The notes under the pieces were generated by a model. The model was not told where the DNA came from, made no database searches, and saw only the letters and a list, made by a program, of their open reading frames with translations. Source: Pseudomonas sp. CFBP 13711 (GTDB lineage Bacteria > Pseudomonadota > Gammaproteobacteria > Pseudomonadales > Pseudomonadaceae). From it: 64,000 nt of DNA. The DNA is taken from NCBI RefSeq assembly GCF_014842265.1, contig NZ_JACYVI010000009.1, forward strand, positions 227,620 to 291,619, read 5' to 3'. A program made the position numbers and the translations under genes. Positions 17,318-26,702 of the stretch are shown one piece after another. The number at the start of each line of letters is the position of its first letter. Position 1 is the stretch's first letter.

Positions 17318-19012
17318 ATGCGCGCGTTTGCTCCTTTGGCCCTGACCTTCCTTCTTACCGCTTGCGGCGATGGCGAATCGCTGTTGCCCCCGGACGCTCG
17401 CCTGCCCGACGGCGGACGCTATCGTGGCGACGTGATCAACGGCGTGCTGCAAGGCAAGGGCCGGATCGATTATCCCAATGGCAGCTGGTACGCCGGGGAA
17501 TTCAAGAACGGTCAGTGGAACGGCCAGGGTGAGTGGCACGCCAGCAACGGCGACGTGTACAAGGGCGGTTTCCAGGACGGGCTTTTCAATGGCCAGGGCT
17601 CGCTGACGACCAGCGCCGGCAGCTACGTCGGCGGCTACAAGCTGGGGCGGCGCGACGGCGAAGGCACGCTGAAAGAGCACGGCATGAGCTATCGCGGCGA
17701 GTTCAAGGCCGACCTGTACGACGGCGCCGGTCATCTGGAACTGGATGACGGCAGCGAGTATCAGGGCCAGTTCGCCCACGGCAAACCCAACGGCGAGGGC
17801 CAGCGCAGCGATTCGGCCGGCAACCAGTTCAGCGGCAAGTTCGTCGACGGGCAGCTTGAAGGCACGGGCAATTTCAACAGCGCCGATGGCGATCAGTACG
17901 TTGGCGGCTTTCACAACAATCAGCTCAACGGTCGCGGTCGCTACGAAAACGCCGATGGCGATGTCTGGTCGGGGCAGTTCAAGGATGGCGCGTTCACCGG
18001 CAAGGGCGAGTTGATCGGCGCGGACGGCACGCGCTACCAAGGCGACTTCAAAAACTGGCGCTTCGCAGGCTCAGGCAGCCTGAAGCTCCCGGACGGCAGC
18101 GTGTACATCGGGCAGTTCGAGAACGACAACTATCAAGGCAGCGGCGTGCTGACCACCGCGGAAGGCGAAGTCCAGAGCGGCACCTGGTCGAACGGCCAGC
18201 GGGTGCGCGATGCCGCCGGCAAGCTGCTGCCGGATCCGCTGGAAATCGGCTTGCTCGCCCAAGGTGCCCTCGTCGAAAAGGCCCTCGCCGCCGTGCCCGC
18301 CTCCACGCCGGCCATCGAGCTTTACAGCCTTGTCGTGGGCGGCGATGGCAAGCAGAGCGTCTTTCTGCGCGAGGCCGATTACGTCAACAAACTGCTCGCG
18401 ACGCGCTTCGGCGCTTCGGGTCAAATCACCTTGGTGAACCATCGCGATCATATGGCCGATCGACCGCTGGCCACCCGCGAGACCATCAGCCGCGCCGTGC
18501 AAACGTTGGCCAAGCGCAGCGGCCCGGAAGATTTGATCTTCATTTACCTGACCAGCCACGGCACCCACGAACACGAGTTGGTGCTGGATCAGCCGCGTCT
18601 GGAGCTGTCCGACCTGCCTGCCAATGAGATGGCTGGCGTGCTGGCTCCGCTGAAGAATCGCGACAAGGTGGTGGTGATTTCCGCCTGCTATTCGGGCGGT
18701 TTCATTCCGGCGATCAAGGACGAGCGGACGATGGTGATTACCGCTTCACGTGAAGATCGAGTGTCGTTTGGCTGCTCTGAGGAGGCCGATTTCACCTACT
18801 TCGGCGAGGCGCTGTTCGGCAAGGCGCTGGTTGAAACCGACGATCTGGTGCAAGCGTTCAATGAGGCAAAAGACATCGTCGCCCAGCGTGAGACGGACGA
18901 AAGCTTCGAAGCCTCCGAGCCGCAGATGTGGGCGCCGAAAGGTGTGGTCGCCCATTGGCGGCAGCTGCGCAAGAGCCAGGCGGAGCGGGCGTTGAATACC
19001 GTTCGACGCTGA
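17318..19012 (+). CDS. Lipoprotein with MORN repeats and a caspase-fold (C13 legumain-type) peptidase domain
   Basis: A 564-residue protein with a lipoprotein signal ending LLTAC (C16), so it is probably membrane-anchored facing the periplasm. Residues ~30-290 are about ten MORN repeats (recurrent Y-x-G-x-F/W-x-x-G-x-x-x-G-x-G). Residues ~315-555 form a caspase-like C13 domain: the His in IYLTSHG (H414) and the Cys in VVISACYSGGF (C457) follow hydrophobic strands, as in legumain and GPI8. MORN domains often bind lipids or proteins. Substrate and role are unknown. The joined architecture and intact dyad suggest an active envelope protease. Confidence 0.88.
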   Translation: MRAFAPLALTFLLTACGDGESLLPPDARLPDGGRYRGDVINGVLQGKGRIDYPNGSWYAGEFKNGQWNGQGEWHASNGDVYKGGFQDGLFNGQGSLTTSAGSYVGGYKLGRRDGEGTLKEHGMSYRGEFKADLYDGAGHLELDDGSEYQGQFAHGKPNGEGQRSDSAGNQFSGKFVDGQLEGTGNFNSADGDQYVGGFHNNQLNGRGRYENADGDVWSGQFKDGAFTGKGELIGADGTRYQGDFKNWRFAGSGSLKLPDGSVYIGQFENDNYQGSGVLTTAEGEVQSGTWSNGQRVRDAAGKLLPDPLEIGLLAQGALVEKALAAVPASTPAIELYSLVVGGDGKQSVFLREADYVNKLLATRFGASGQITLVNHRDHMADRPLATRETISRAVQTLAKRSGPEDLIFIYLTSHGTHEHELVLDQPRLELSDLPANEMAGVLAPLKNRDKVVVISACYSGGFIPAIKDERTMVITASREDRVSFGCSEEADFTYFGEALFGKALVETDDLVQAFNEAKDIVAQRETDESFEASEPQMWAPKGVVAHWRQLRKSQAERALNTVRR

Positions 19013-19135
19013 GTGCTCAGGCCCAAAAGCGGGGTCACTTGAACATTTCATGTGTTTTTGTGAAACCCTCCCGCTTCGCTCGCAGTCTGTTCCGGTACAG
19101 CGCCTATGCTTGTGGCGTATCAAGGGAGAAAGATC

Positions 19136-19777
19136 ATGTACTTGACGCCTCAGCACATTTTGCTTGCCGGAGCTACCGGATTGACTGGCGAGCACTTGCT
19201 CGACCGCCTGCTTAACGAACCCACTGTCACCCGCCTCCTCGCCCCCAGCCGTCGTCCTCTGGCTGAACATCCACGGCTGGAAAACCCGGTCGGCGATCTC
19301 CAGAGTTTGTTGCCCACCCTCGAAGGTCCGGTGGACATCGCTTTCTGCTGCCTGGGCACCACGATCAAACAGGCCGGTTCCCAGGAAGCGTTTCGGGCCG
19401 TGGATCTGGACATGGTCGTGGCATTCGGCAAACGTGCTCGCGAGCTGGGCGCGCGTCATCTGCTGGTGATCAGCGCGGTGAATGCCGATCCGAAATCGAG
19501 CATCTTTTACAGCCGCGTCAAAGGCGAGATGGAAGAAGCGCTGAAGCTACAGGGCTGGCCACAACTGACCATCGTCCAGCCGTCGTTGTTGATTGGCGAG
19601 CGGCAGGATCAGCGGTTTGTGGAACAGCTGGCCGCGCCGATTGCCAAGTTGATCCCCGGCAAATACGGCGGCATCGAAGCCTGCAACCTCGCCCGCGCGT
19701 TGTGGCGCCTGGCGCTGGAAGAGCAGGAGGGGGTGCGGGTGGTTGAATCAGATGATTTGCGGCGGTTGGGGAAATGA
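19136..19777 (+). CDS. NAD(P)-binding short-chain oxidoreductase-like protein (YbjT/NmrA/HTATIP2-like)
   Basis: A 213-residue Rossmann-fold protein with the nucleotide-binding GATGLTGEHLL near the N-terminus, CLGTTIKQAGSQEAFRAVD and VISAVNADPKSSIFYSRVKGEME with the Y-x3-K-like pair. It resembles the small atypical SDR proteins related to HTATIP2. Substrate unknown. ATG at 19136 has a GGGAGAAAG ribosome-binding site; an in-frame ATG at 19106 is less well placed. Confidence 0.85.
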   Translation: MYLTPQHILLAGATGLTGEHLLDRLLNEPTVTRLLAPSRRPLAEHPRLENPVGDLQSLLPTLEGPVDIAFCCLGTTIKQAGSQEAFRAVDLDMVVAFGKRARELGARHLLVISAVNADPKSSIFYSRVKGEMEEALKLQGWPQLTIVQPSLLIGERQDQRFVEQLAAPIAKLIPGKYGGIEACNLARALWRLALEEQEGVRVVESDDLRRLGK

Positions 19778-19811
19778 CTGAGCACTGCTCAAGCTGACAG
19801 CAAAAACTGTG

Positions 19812-20156
19812 TAGTCGTGAGCTTGCTCACGAACGCGGTTTGACAGTCACTTTTACAGGGCCAGTCATGTCGCAATCGCGAGCAAGCTCACTCCTACATG
19901 GAATTCATTCGGCCGGACACCGCAGCATATTGTAGGAGTGAGCTTGCTCGCGAAGAGGCCATCACATCCGACGTATCTCCGACAGGACATAGACCGCCGC
20001 GAGCAAGCTCGCTACCACATGGAATGCATTCGGCCCGGACACCGCAGCATATTGTAGGAGTGAGCTTGCTCGCGAAGAGGCCATCACTTCCGACGTATCT
20101 CCTACAGGACATAGACCGCTTTCGCGAGCAAGCTCACTCCTACAGGGATCGCCGTT
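19812..20156. repeat. REP cluster with a ~121-bp tandem duplication
   Basis: Six GAGCTTGCTC-type REP elements fill the gap after the oxidoreductase gene, in inverted pairs. A block of about 121-122 bp starting near 19899 (TGGAATTCATTCGGCC) is repeated from 20020 (TGGAATGCATTCGGCC) with a few substitutions and one indel. No gene is visible in this stretch. Confidence 0.85.
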
Positions 20157-20161
20157 CTGAG

Positions 20162-20449
20162 TTACATCCCGCCAGTAGCCTGAAACCCCACACCCAGCGC
20201 GGTCAGGATCGACAGCGGGAGCAGCAGCGTGTCGAGCAGCGCGCTGCCGGGCAGGTCGAGCATCGGGTATTTCGGCGCCTCGGTGCCGAAGCGGTCCTTC
20301 TCACAGCAGCCGCCTTCGATGGCGTACAGATCCAGTCGCGTCCCGGCGTACACGACTGGCGCGCCGGGCTGGTTGGCGTCGAGGGTGCGCACGGTCGAGC
20401 AGCCTGTGGTCAGCAACAGGCCCAAGGCAATGACGACGAGCTTATTCAT
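20162..20449 (-). CDS. YceK/YidQ family lipoprotein
   Basis: A 95-residue lipoprotein with lipobox LLLTTGC, then STVRTLDANQPGAPVVYAGTRLD and two C-terminal hydrophobic stretches, matching the YceK/YidQ (DUF1375) family. Function unknown. The ATG at 20449 is preferred over one three codons upstream. It overlaps the ubiX stop by 8 bases and lies at the end of the mpl-ubiX unit. Confidence 0.82.
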   Translation of the reverse strand: MNKLVVIALGLLLTTGCSTVRTLDANQPGAPVVYAGTRLDLYAIEGGCCEKDRFGTEAPKYPMLDLPGSALLDTLLLPLSILTALGVGFQATGGM

Positions 20450-21071
20450 CAGCGCCAAAGTGATGCTCGCCCCAACGGGGCAGCATGTCCTGCGGGATGT
20501 TAAGCAGGTTGAGAATCCGCGCGACGACGAAATCCACCAGATCGTCGATCGTCTGCGGCTGGTGATAGAAACCGGGCGACGCCGGCAGAATCACCGCGCC
20601 CATGTTCGACAGCTTGAGCATGTTCTCCAGATGAATGCTGGAGAACGGCGCCTCGCGGGGCACCAGAATCAACTGCCGACGCTCCTTCAACGTCACGTCT
20701 GCGGCGCGCTCGATCAGGTTGTTGCAGGCGCCCGTGGCGATTGCCGACAACGTCCCGGTCGAACACGGCACCACGACCATCGCACTCGGCGAACCGGAAC
20801 CGGACGCCACCGGCGACATCCAGTCTTCCTTGCCGTACACCCGAATCTGGCCCGCGGTCGCGCCGGTGTATTCGTTTAGGAACGCCTGCATCATCTGCGG
20901 CTTGGGCGGCAGGTTGACGTCGGTTTCCGTGGCCATGACCAATTGCGCGGCCTTGGAGATGAGGAAATGCACTTCGCGGTCTTCGCGCACCAGGCAGTCC
21001 AGCAGGCGCAGGCCGTATTGCGCGCCGGACGCGCCGGTCATCGCCAGGGTGATGCGTTCCGGGCCGCTCAT
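20442..21071 (-). CDS. ubiX: Flavin prenyltransferase UbiX
   Basis: Prenylates FMN to make the cofactor of UbiD decarboxylases in ubiquinone synthesis. The 209-residue product shows the family patterns MTGASGAQYGLRLLD, VVVPCSTGTLSAIATGACNNLIERAADV and LVPREAPFSSIHLENMLKL. The ATG at 21071 overlaps the mpl stop by 4 bases (ATGA); longer in-frame starts lie within mpl. Confidence 0.95.
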   Translation of the reverse strand: MSGPERITLAMTGASGAQYGLRLLDCLVREDREVHFLISKAAQLVMATETDVNLPPKPQMMQAFLNEYTGATAGQIRVYGKEDWMSPVASGSGSPSAMVVVPCSTGTLSAIATGACNNLIERAADVTLKERRQLILVPREAPFSSIHLENMLKLSNMGAVILPASPGFYHQPQTIDDLVDFVVARILNLLNIPQDMLPRWGEHHFGADE

Positions 21072-22417
21072 TGCAGGGCCTCCGCAAGTTTGCCGTGCAG
21101 GCCGCCGAAGCCACCGTTGCTCATGATGACTACATGGGTGCCGGGCACAGCCTGATTTTTCACAAGCTCGATGATGCCGTCGAGGCTGTCGCAGACCAAT
21201 GATGGAATGGTGCATTGCGCAGCGGTTGCCGCCAGATCCCAACCCAGATTGGCCGGCGCATACCAGACCACCTGATCGGCCTGGACCACGCTTTCCGGCA
21301 GACCGTCGCGGTGGGCGCCGAGCTTCATGGAGTTGGAACGCGGCTCGACGATGGCGATGATCGGCGCATCGCCGACCTTCTTGCGCAGACCGTCCAGCGT
21401 GGTGGCGATGGCGGTCGGGTGGTGGGCGAAGTCGTCGTAGATGATGATGCCGCGCACCTCGGCGACCTTTTCCATGCGCCGCTTCACGCTCTTGAACGCA
21501 CTCAGCGCTTCAACGCCCTGCTGCGGCACGACGCCCACGTGGCGGGCGGCGGCGAGGGTCGCCAAGGCATTGGCGACGTTGTGCTGGCCGGTCATGCCCC
21601 AGTCGACGACGCCCTGGACCGCACCTTCAAACAGCACCTCGAATGTTGAGCCGTCATCGCTGAGCAGGTTCGCCTGCCATTGACCGCCCTCGCCCGTGGT
21701 TTGCACCGGCGTCCAGCAGCCCATTTGAATCACGCGCTCAAGCGCGGGCTCGGTGGTCGGGTGAATGACCAGGCCTTCGCTCGGAATGGTGCGCACGAGG
21801 TGGTGGAACTGCCGCTCGATGGCCGGGAGATCGGGGAAGATGTCGGCGTGATCGAATTCCAGGTTGTTGAGGATGGCGGTGCGCGGGCCGTAATGGACGA
21901 ACTTGGAGCGCTTGTCGAAGAAGGCGCTGTCGTATTCATCCGCCTCGACGACGAAGAACGGCGTATCACCGAGACGCGCCGAGACATCGAAGTTCTGCGG
22001 TACGCCGCCGATCAGGAAGCCCGGTGCCATGCCGGCGTGTTCCAGCACCCAGGCGAGCATGCTGCTGGTGGTGGTTTTGCCGTGGGTGCCTGCGACGGCC
22101 AGCACCCAGCGACCGCGAAGGACGTGATCGGCCAGCCACTGCGGCCCGGAAACGTAAGGCAGGCCCTTGTTCAGGACATATTCGACCGCGGGATTGCCGC
22201 GCGACATGGCGTTGCCGACCACCACCAGATCCGGTGCCGGTTCGAGGTGCGAGGGGTCGTAACCCTGCATCAACTGAATGCCCTGCGCTTCGAGCTGTGT
22301 GCTCATCGGCGGGTAGACGTTGGCATCGGAGCCGGTGACTTTATGGCCCAGATCCTTGGCGAGCACCGCCAGCGAACCCATGAACGTGCCGCAGATACCC
22401 AGAATATGAATGTGCAT
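21068..22417 (-). CDS. mpl: UDP-N-acetylmuramate:L-alanyl-gamma-D-glutamyl-meso-diaminopimelate ligase
   Basis: Murein-recycling ligase that joins the recovered tripeptide to UDP-MurNAc. The 449-residue Mur-ligase fold has MHIHILGICGTFMGSLA at the N-terminus, the ATP-binding loop AVAGTHGKTTTSSM and the central EADEYDSAFFDKRSKF. The C-terminal domain contains YDDFAHHPTAI. Coupled to ubiX by a 4-base overlap. Confidence 0.96.
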   Translation of the reverse strand: MHIHILGICGTFMGSLAVLAKDLGHKVTGSDANVYPPMSTQLEAQGIQLMQGYDPSHLEPAPDLVVVGNAMSRGNPAVEYVLNKGLPYVSGPQWLADHVLRGRWVLAVAGTHGKTTTSSMLAWVLEHAGMAPGFLIGGVPQNFDVSARLGDTPFFVVEADEYDSAFFDKRSKFVHYGPRTAILNNLEFDHADIFPDLPAIERQFHHLVRTIPSEGLVIHPTTEPALERVIQMGCWTPVQTTGEGGQWQANLLSDDGSTFEVLFEGAVQGVVDWGMTGQHNVANALATLAAARHVGVVPQQGVEALSAFKSVKRRMEKVAEVRGIIIYDDFAHHPTAIATTLDGLRKKVGDAPIIAIVEPRSNSMKLGAHRDGLPESVVQADQVVWYAPANLGWDLAATAAQCTIPSLVCDSLDGIIELVKNQAVPGTHVVIMSNGGFGGLHGKLAEALQ

Positions 22418-22503
22418 GACCGACCTCTTAGAACATGGGCCGCAGGTTAGCGTAGAAGGCAGTGGATGCGCACGGGGGAATTACCGAGAGCGAGTGAACG
22501 CCA

Positions 22504-22719
22504 TGGTAGGACCGGCTTTAGCCGGGACGGCGTCGGGCGCTACGCCGCAGAACTGATGGCGATCACACCGGCCTCTTCCCGGCTGAAGCCGGTCCCACTA
22601 AAAGACCGCGTGCACATTGCAGAATTGATGGTGCCCACACTGGCCTCTTCCCGGCTAAAGCCGGTCCTACTGGCTGAACGCGACGCCCTAGTGGGACCGG
22701 CTTTAGCCGGGAAGGCGTC
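22504..22719. repeat. Cluster of four CCGGCT-AGCCGG REP elements
   Basis: Four copies occur near 22505, 22576, 22648 and 22689: the first and last in one orientation, the middle two in the other. They fill most of the gap between mpl and the sigma-54 activator gene (22418-22774). No gene is seen there. Confidence 0.85.
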
Positions 22720-22774
22720 AGGTGCCACGCCGCAGTATCGAGAGAACTCACACCGGTCTCATCCACCCAGGATT

Positions 22775-24679
22775 TCAGCGATTAATTCCATGCTTGCGCA
22801 GCTTTCTGTACAGCGTATTCCGGCTCACGCCTAGCTCCCGGGCGGCGTGAGTCATGTGCCAGCGCTGGGTTTCCAGGGTGGAGATGAGCGCTGCGCGTTC
22901 GGCGTCATCCAGGGGCGAATGGGCCTCATCGGGCATCGTCTGCACACTCCCCCGCCGAATCGCCACCGGCAGATCATCAAAACCAACTCGCCCTTCATCA
23001 CACAGCGCCGCCAGCGTACGCAGCACGTTGCGCATCTGCCGCACGTTGCCGGGCCAGTTGAAGTCGAGCAGCGCTTGCCTCGCCTTCGCTTCAAGCTCAA
23101 TCGAAAGCCCGCCCGCCTCCTGTTTCAACAACAACTCCAGCAACTGCGCCTTATCACTCCGCTCTCTCAATGGCGGCAAAGCGATTTCCAGCCCGTTGAG
23201 CCGATAAAACAAATCCTCACGAAAGCTGCCGTCCTCCACCCGCTCCAGCAGATTCCGGTGGGTCGCGCTGATCAGTCGTACATCCACCGCCTGCGGCTCG
23301 CCGCCGATGGGCACTACCAGCCGGTCTTCCAGCACTCGCAGTAAACGGGTCTGCAAGGCCACCGGCATATCGCCTATCTCATCCAGAAACAACGTGCCGC
23401 CATCGGCCTGTTGCAGCTTGCCGCGCATGCCTTCTTTACGCGCGCCGGTAAAGCTGCCGCCGCGATACCCGAACAGCTCGCTCTCGATCAGGCTTTCCGG
23501 AATGGCCGCGCAGTTCAGCGCCACGAATGGCTTGGCGGAGCGCTGACTCGCCTGATGCACTGCCTTGGCAAACGCCTCTTTGCCAGAGCCCGTTTCACCG
23601 TTGATCAGCAACGGCACGTCACGCTCGAATACCTTCAGCGCGCGACGGAAATCAGTTAGCAGCGACGCATCGCCCAGGCAGATGTCGTTTGAAGGGAGCG
23701 GCACCGCCATCTTGCTGACCACCGGCGTAGCAAGGCCCCTCAGTTCGGTACGCGATTGCCCACGCAGCACGGCGAAGAATCCCCGCCCATCACGCGTGCG
23801 CAGCGGCCAACTGGCGGCGGCATCCGGCGAAGCGCGGCTCAGCAGTTCATCCCGCGAGCAGTCAAACAACGATTCCACGCCCTGCCCGACCAGTTCGTCA
23901 CGGCTCAAGCCGAGCAGATTCAACGCGCTCTGGTTCAGCGCACTGACGCGACCTTCGCCATCAAACGCCAGCAGCCCTTCGCTGAAAAGACCAACCGCGC
24001 CGGCCTGAAGGTGAAAACGCAGCAGCCACTGGTCATTGAAATGGCGCAGGAAATAACTGCTTTCGATCATCTTCGCCGACAGATTCACCAGCGCCATGGT
24101 GTGAAACTGGCTCTGCCGGGACACGTCGTGACGGGCCGACGACACGTCCAGCACCGCAAGCAGATCGCCATGGGGATCGAACACCGGGCTCGCCGAACAG
24201 GTCAGCCCGGTGTGGCGCCCGCGAAAATGCTCGTCGCGATGGATCGTCACCGACTGACGCTCGACCAGGCAGGTGCCGATGCCGTTGGTGCCCTCCCGCG
24301 CCTCGCTCCAGTCGGCGCCCAGCCACAAACCGGCGCGCTCGAAAATCCGTCGATCGCCTGGCTCGGTCACGCAGTTGAGGATGATCCCGCGGGCATCGGT
24401 CAGCAGCACCGCGCTGCCGCCGGCAAGCTGACGGTGCAGGCTGTTCATCTCGTCGCCGGCGATGGTCAGGACCTGCTGCAACTGCTCGCGACTTTCCAGC
24501 ACCCGCGCGTGCTCAAGCACGGTCGGCGCCATGGCTTGCGCGGGGTCGAGGTGATAGTCCTCCAGACACCGCAACCATGAACGGGCAATGGAAGGGTCGG
24601 TGGCAAGGTGATGGGGTGTTTTGCCCTGTGTAACGGTCAGCACTTGTTCGGCGTGGCGCGTCAGGTGATTGCTGTGCAT
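22775..24679 (-). CDS. Sigma-54-dependent Fis-family activator, AcoR-like
   Basis: A 634-residue enhancer-binding protein. The N-terminal ~300 residues are GAF/PAS-type sensor regions as in AcoR. The AAA+ domain has Walker A GETGSGKEAF, the sigma-54 contact loop GSFTGA (GAFTGA type) and Walker B TLFLDEIGD. The C-terminus is a Fis helix-turn-helix (AARELGVSRNTLYRKLRKHGI). It is divergent from exaC, which has a consensus sigma-54 promoter, so it most likely activates that aldehyde dehydrogenase in response to an alcohol, aldehyde or acetoin-like inducer. Confidence 0.93.
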   Translation of the reverse strand: MHSNHLTRHAEQVLTVTQGKTPHHLATDPSIARSWLRCLEDYHLDPAQAMAPTVLEHARVLESREQLQQVLTIAGDEMNSLHRQLAGGSAVLLTDARGIILNCVTEPGDRRIFERAGLWLGADWSEAREGTNGIGTCLVERQSVTIHRDEHFRGRHTGLTCSASPVFDPHGDLLAVLDVSSARHDVSRQSQFHTMALVNLSAKMIESSYFLRHFNDQWLLRFHLQAGAVGLFSEGLLAFDGEGRVSALNQSALNLLGLSRDELVGQGVESLFDCSRDELLSRASPDAAASWPLRTRDGRGFFAVLRGQSRTELRGLATPVVSKMAVPLPSNDICLGDASLLTDFRRALKVFERDVPLLINGETGSGKEAFAKAVHQASQRSAKPFVALNCAAIPESLIESELFGYRGGSFTGARKEGMRGKLQQADGGTLFLDEIGDMPVALQTRLLRVLEDRLVVPIGGEPQAVDVRLISATHRNLLERVEDGSFREDLFYRLNGLEIALPPLRERSDKAQLLELLLKQEAGGLSIELEAKARQALLDFNWPGNVRQMRNVLRTLAALCDEGRVGFDDLPVAIRRGSVQTMPDEAHSPLDDAERAALISTLETQRWHMTHAARELGVSRNTLYRKLRKHGINR

Positions 24680-24782
24680 TTTTATTCTTCATCCTGAGCC
24701 GGGGCTCTGCGGAGGATTTGCGACTCAGCATCCTCCTCGCCTGGACTCATTGCAATGCTGCGAAAGGCGGGGGCCACTGAGT

Positions 24783-24809
24783 TGTCACGCAAAGGGTACA
24801 AAGTGTCAC
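24783..24809. promoter_or_regulatory. Possible activator binding sites upstream of exaC
   Basis: Two direct TGTCAC elements begin at 24783 and 24804, exactly 21 bp apart, which is two helical turns. They lie ~110 bp upstream of the sigma-54 promoter, a usual distance for enhancer sites. The assignment is inference. Confidence 0.4.
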
Positions 24810-24896
24810 TCGATCCGCCCCGCCGTTGATACACCACTCGGTCAGGACCACACGATCCATCCACAAAGTCCCCGTAAAACGGGCGTCAGACGGCAG

Positions 24897-24912
24897 TGGC
24901 CCGCGCTTTGCT
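24897..24912 (+). promoter_or_regulatory. Sigma-54 (-24/-12) promoter of exaC
   Basis: TGGCCCGCGCTTTGCT matches the TGGCACG-N4-TTGCW consensus with correct GG-to-GC spacing. It is ~80 bp before the exaC start, in the region divergent to the sigma-54 activator gene. Confidence 0.85.
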
Positions 24913-24992
24913 CTACGCTCTAGCCATGCGACCTAGTCATACGCCGCAACGCGTTATCCCCAGACAATCACAAGAGCAAGGAGATATTCACC

Positions 24993-26513
24993 ATGCGTTA
25001 TGCCCACCCCGGTACTGAAGGCTCAATCGTCACCTTCAAGACCCAGTACGGCAATTACATCGGTGGCGAATTCGTGCCGCCGGTCAAAGGCCAATACTTT
25101 GAAAACACCTCGCCGATCACCGGCAAGTTGATCGCAACATTCCCTCGCTCGACCGCCGAAGACATCGACAAGGCCCTCGACGCCGCCCATGCCGCGGCCG
25201 ATGCGTGGGGCAAAACCTCGGTGCAGGAACGCTCGCTGACCCTGCTGAAAATCGCTGACCGCATCGAACAGAATCTGGAATTGCTGGCGGTCACCGAGAC
25301 CTGGGACAACGGCAAAGCCGTGCGCGAAACCCTCAACGCGGACATCCCCCTCGCCGTCGATCACTTCCGTTATTTCGCCGGCGTGCTGCGTGCCCAGGAA
25401 GGCTCGGCTGCGGAAATCGACGGCAACACCGTGGCGTATCACATTCACGAGCCGCTGGGCGTGGTCGGGCAGATCATCCCGTGGAACTTCCCACTGTTGA
25501 TGGCCGCCTGGAAACTCGCGCCCGCCCTAGCCGCCGGTAACTGCATCGTCCTCAAGCCGGCCGAGCAAACGCCACTGGGTATTACCGTGCTGATGGAGCT
25601 GATCGGCGATCTGTTGCCCAAAGGCGTGCTCAACGTCGTGCAGGGTTATGGCCGCGAAGCGGGTGAGGCGCTGGCCAGCAGCAAACGCATCGCCAAGATC
25701 GCCTTCACCGGTTCGACGCCGGTGGGTTCGCACATCATGAAACTGGCGGCCGACAGCATCATCCCGTCCACTGTGGAGCTGGGCGGCAAGTCGCCGAACA
25801 TCTTCTTCGAAGACATCATGCAGGCCGAGCCGGAGTTCATCGACAAAGCCGCTGAAGGCGTGGTGCTGGCGTTCTTCAACCAGGGCGAAGTCTGCACCTG
25901 CCCGTCACGCTGCCTGGTTCAGGAGTCGATCTACCCGCAGTTCATGGAAGTGGTGATGAAGAAGGTGCTGAAGATCCAGCGCGGCGATCCGCTGGACACC
26001 GACACTATGGTCGGTGCGCAGGCGTCGCAGCAGCAGTTCGACAAGATTCTTTCGTACCTCGAAATCGCCCAGGGCGAAGGCGCCGAATTACTGACCGGCG
26101 GCAAGGTCGAGAAGCTCGAAGGCTCGCTGGCGACCGGTTATTACATCCAGCCGACGCTGCTGAAAGGCAACAACAAGATGCGCGTCTTCCAGGAAGAAAT
26201 CTTCGGCCCGGTGGTCAGCGTGACCACTTTCAAGGACGAAGCGGAAGCCCTGGCCATTGCCAATGACACCGAGTTCGGCCTGGGTGCCGGGGTCTGGACC
26301 CGCGACATCAATCGCGCCTATCGCGTAGGCCGGGCGATCAAGGCCGGTCGCGTGTGGACCAACTGCTATCACTTGTACCCGGCCCATGCGGCGTTCGGCG
26401 GTTACAAGAAATCCGGCGTCGGCCGCGAAACCCACAAGGTCGCGCTCGAGCACTATCAGCAGACGAAAAACCTGCTGGTGAGCTACGACATCAATCCGCT
26501 GGGCTTCTTTTGA
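24993..26513 (+). CDS. exaC: NAD-dependent aldehyde dehydrogenase (ExaC/AcoD type)
   Basis: Oxidises acetaldehyde or related aldehydes to acids. The 506-residue ALDH has the cofactor-site GFTGST-like AFTGSTPVGSHIM, the general-base glutamate in ELGGKSPNIFF and the catalytic cysteine in FFNQGEVCTCPSR. The YNCYHLYPAHAAFGGYKKSG-like C-terminus is typical of the ExaC/AcoD group used in ethanol catabolism. A strong AGGAGA ribosome-binding site precedes ATG 24993. Control by the divergent AcoR-like activator through sigma-54 is likely. Confidence 0.94.
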   Translation: MRYAHPGTEGSIVTFKTQYGNYIGGEFVPPVKGQYFENTSPITGKLIATFPRSTAEDIDKALDAAHAAADAWGKTSVQERSLTLLKIADRIEQNLELLAVTETWDNGKAVRETLNADIPLAVDHFRYFAGVLRAQEGSAAEIDGNTVAYHIHEPLGVVGQIIPWNFPLLMAAWKLAPALAAGNCIVLKPAEQTPLGITVLMELIGDLLPKGVLNVVQGYGREAGEALASSKRIAKIAFTGSTPVGSHIMKLAADSIIPSTVELGGKSPNIFFEDIMQAEPEFIDKAAEGVVLAFFNQGEVCTCPSRCLVQESIYPQFMEVVMKKVLKIQRGDPLDTDTMVGAQASQQQFDKILSYLEIAQGEGAELLTGGKVEKLEGSLATGYYIQPTLLKGNNKMRVFQEEIFGPVVSVTTFKDEAEALAIANDTEFGLGAGVWTRDINRAYRVGRAIKAGRVWTNCYHLYPAHAAFGGYKKSGVGRETHKVALEHYQQTKNLLVSYDINPLGFF

Positions 26514-26537
26514 TTTAGCGTAATCGGGCGACAAGCA

Positions 26538-26563
26538 ACGGCCTCTTCGGAGGCCGTTTTTTA
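26538..26563 (+). terminator. Rho-independent terminator of exaC
   Basis: A 9-bp stem (AACGGCCTC with GAGGCCGTT) and a TTCG tetraloop are followed by a T-run, 25 bases after the stop codon. Confidence 0.93.
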
Positions 26564-26702
26564 TTCGCGGATACCGGCGATTGAAGGTGCACGCGCGGCA
26601 GCGTGTCAGCGGACATCGCTGCTGCATGCCTTTATACTGCCGCGCACATTTCCCCTCTTCGCCCCGCACGACCCGGATCGGGTCTCAAAACCAGGTGCCT
26701 AC

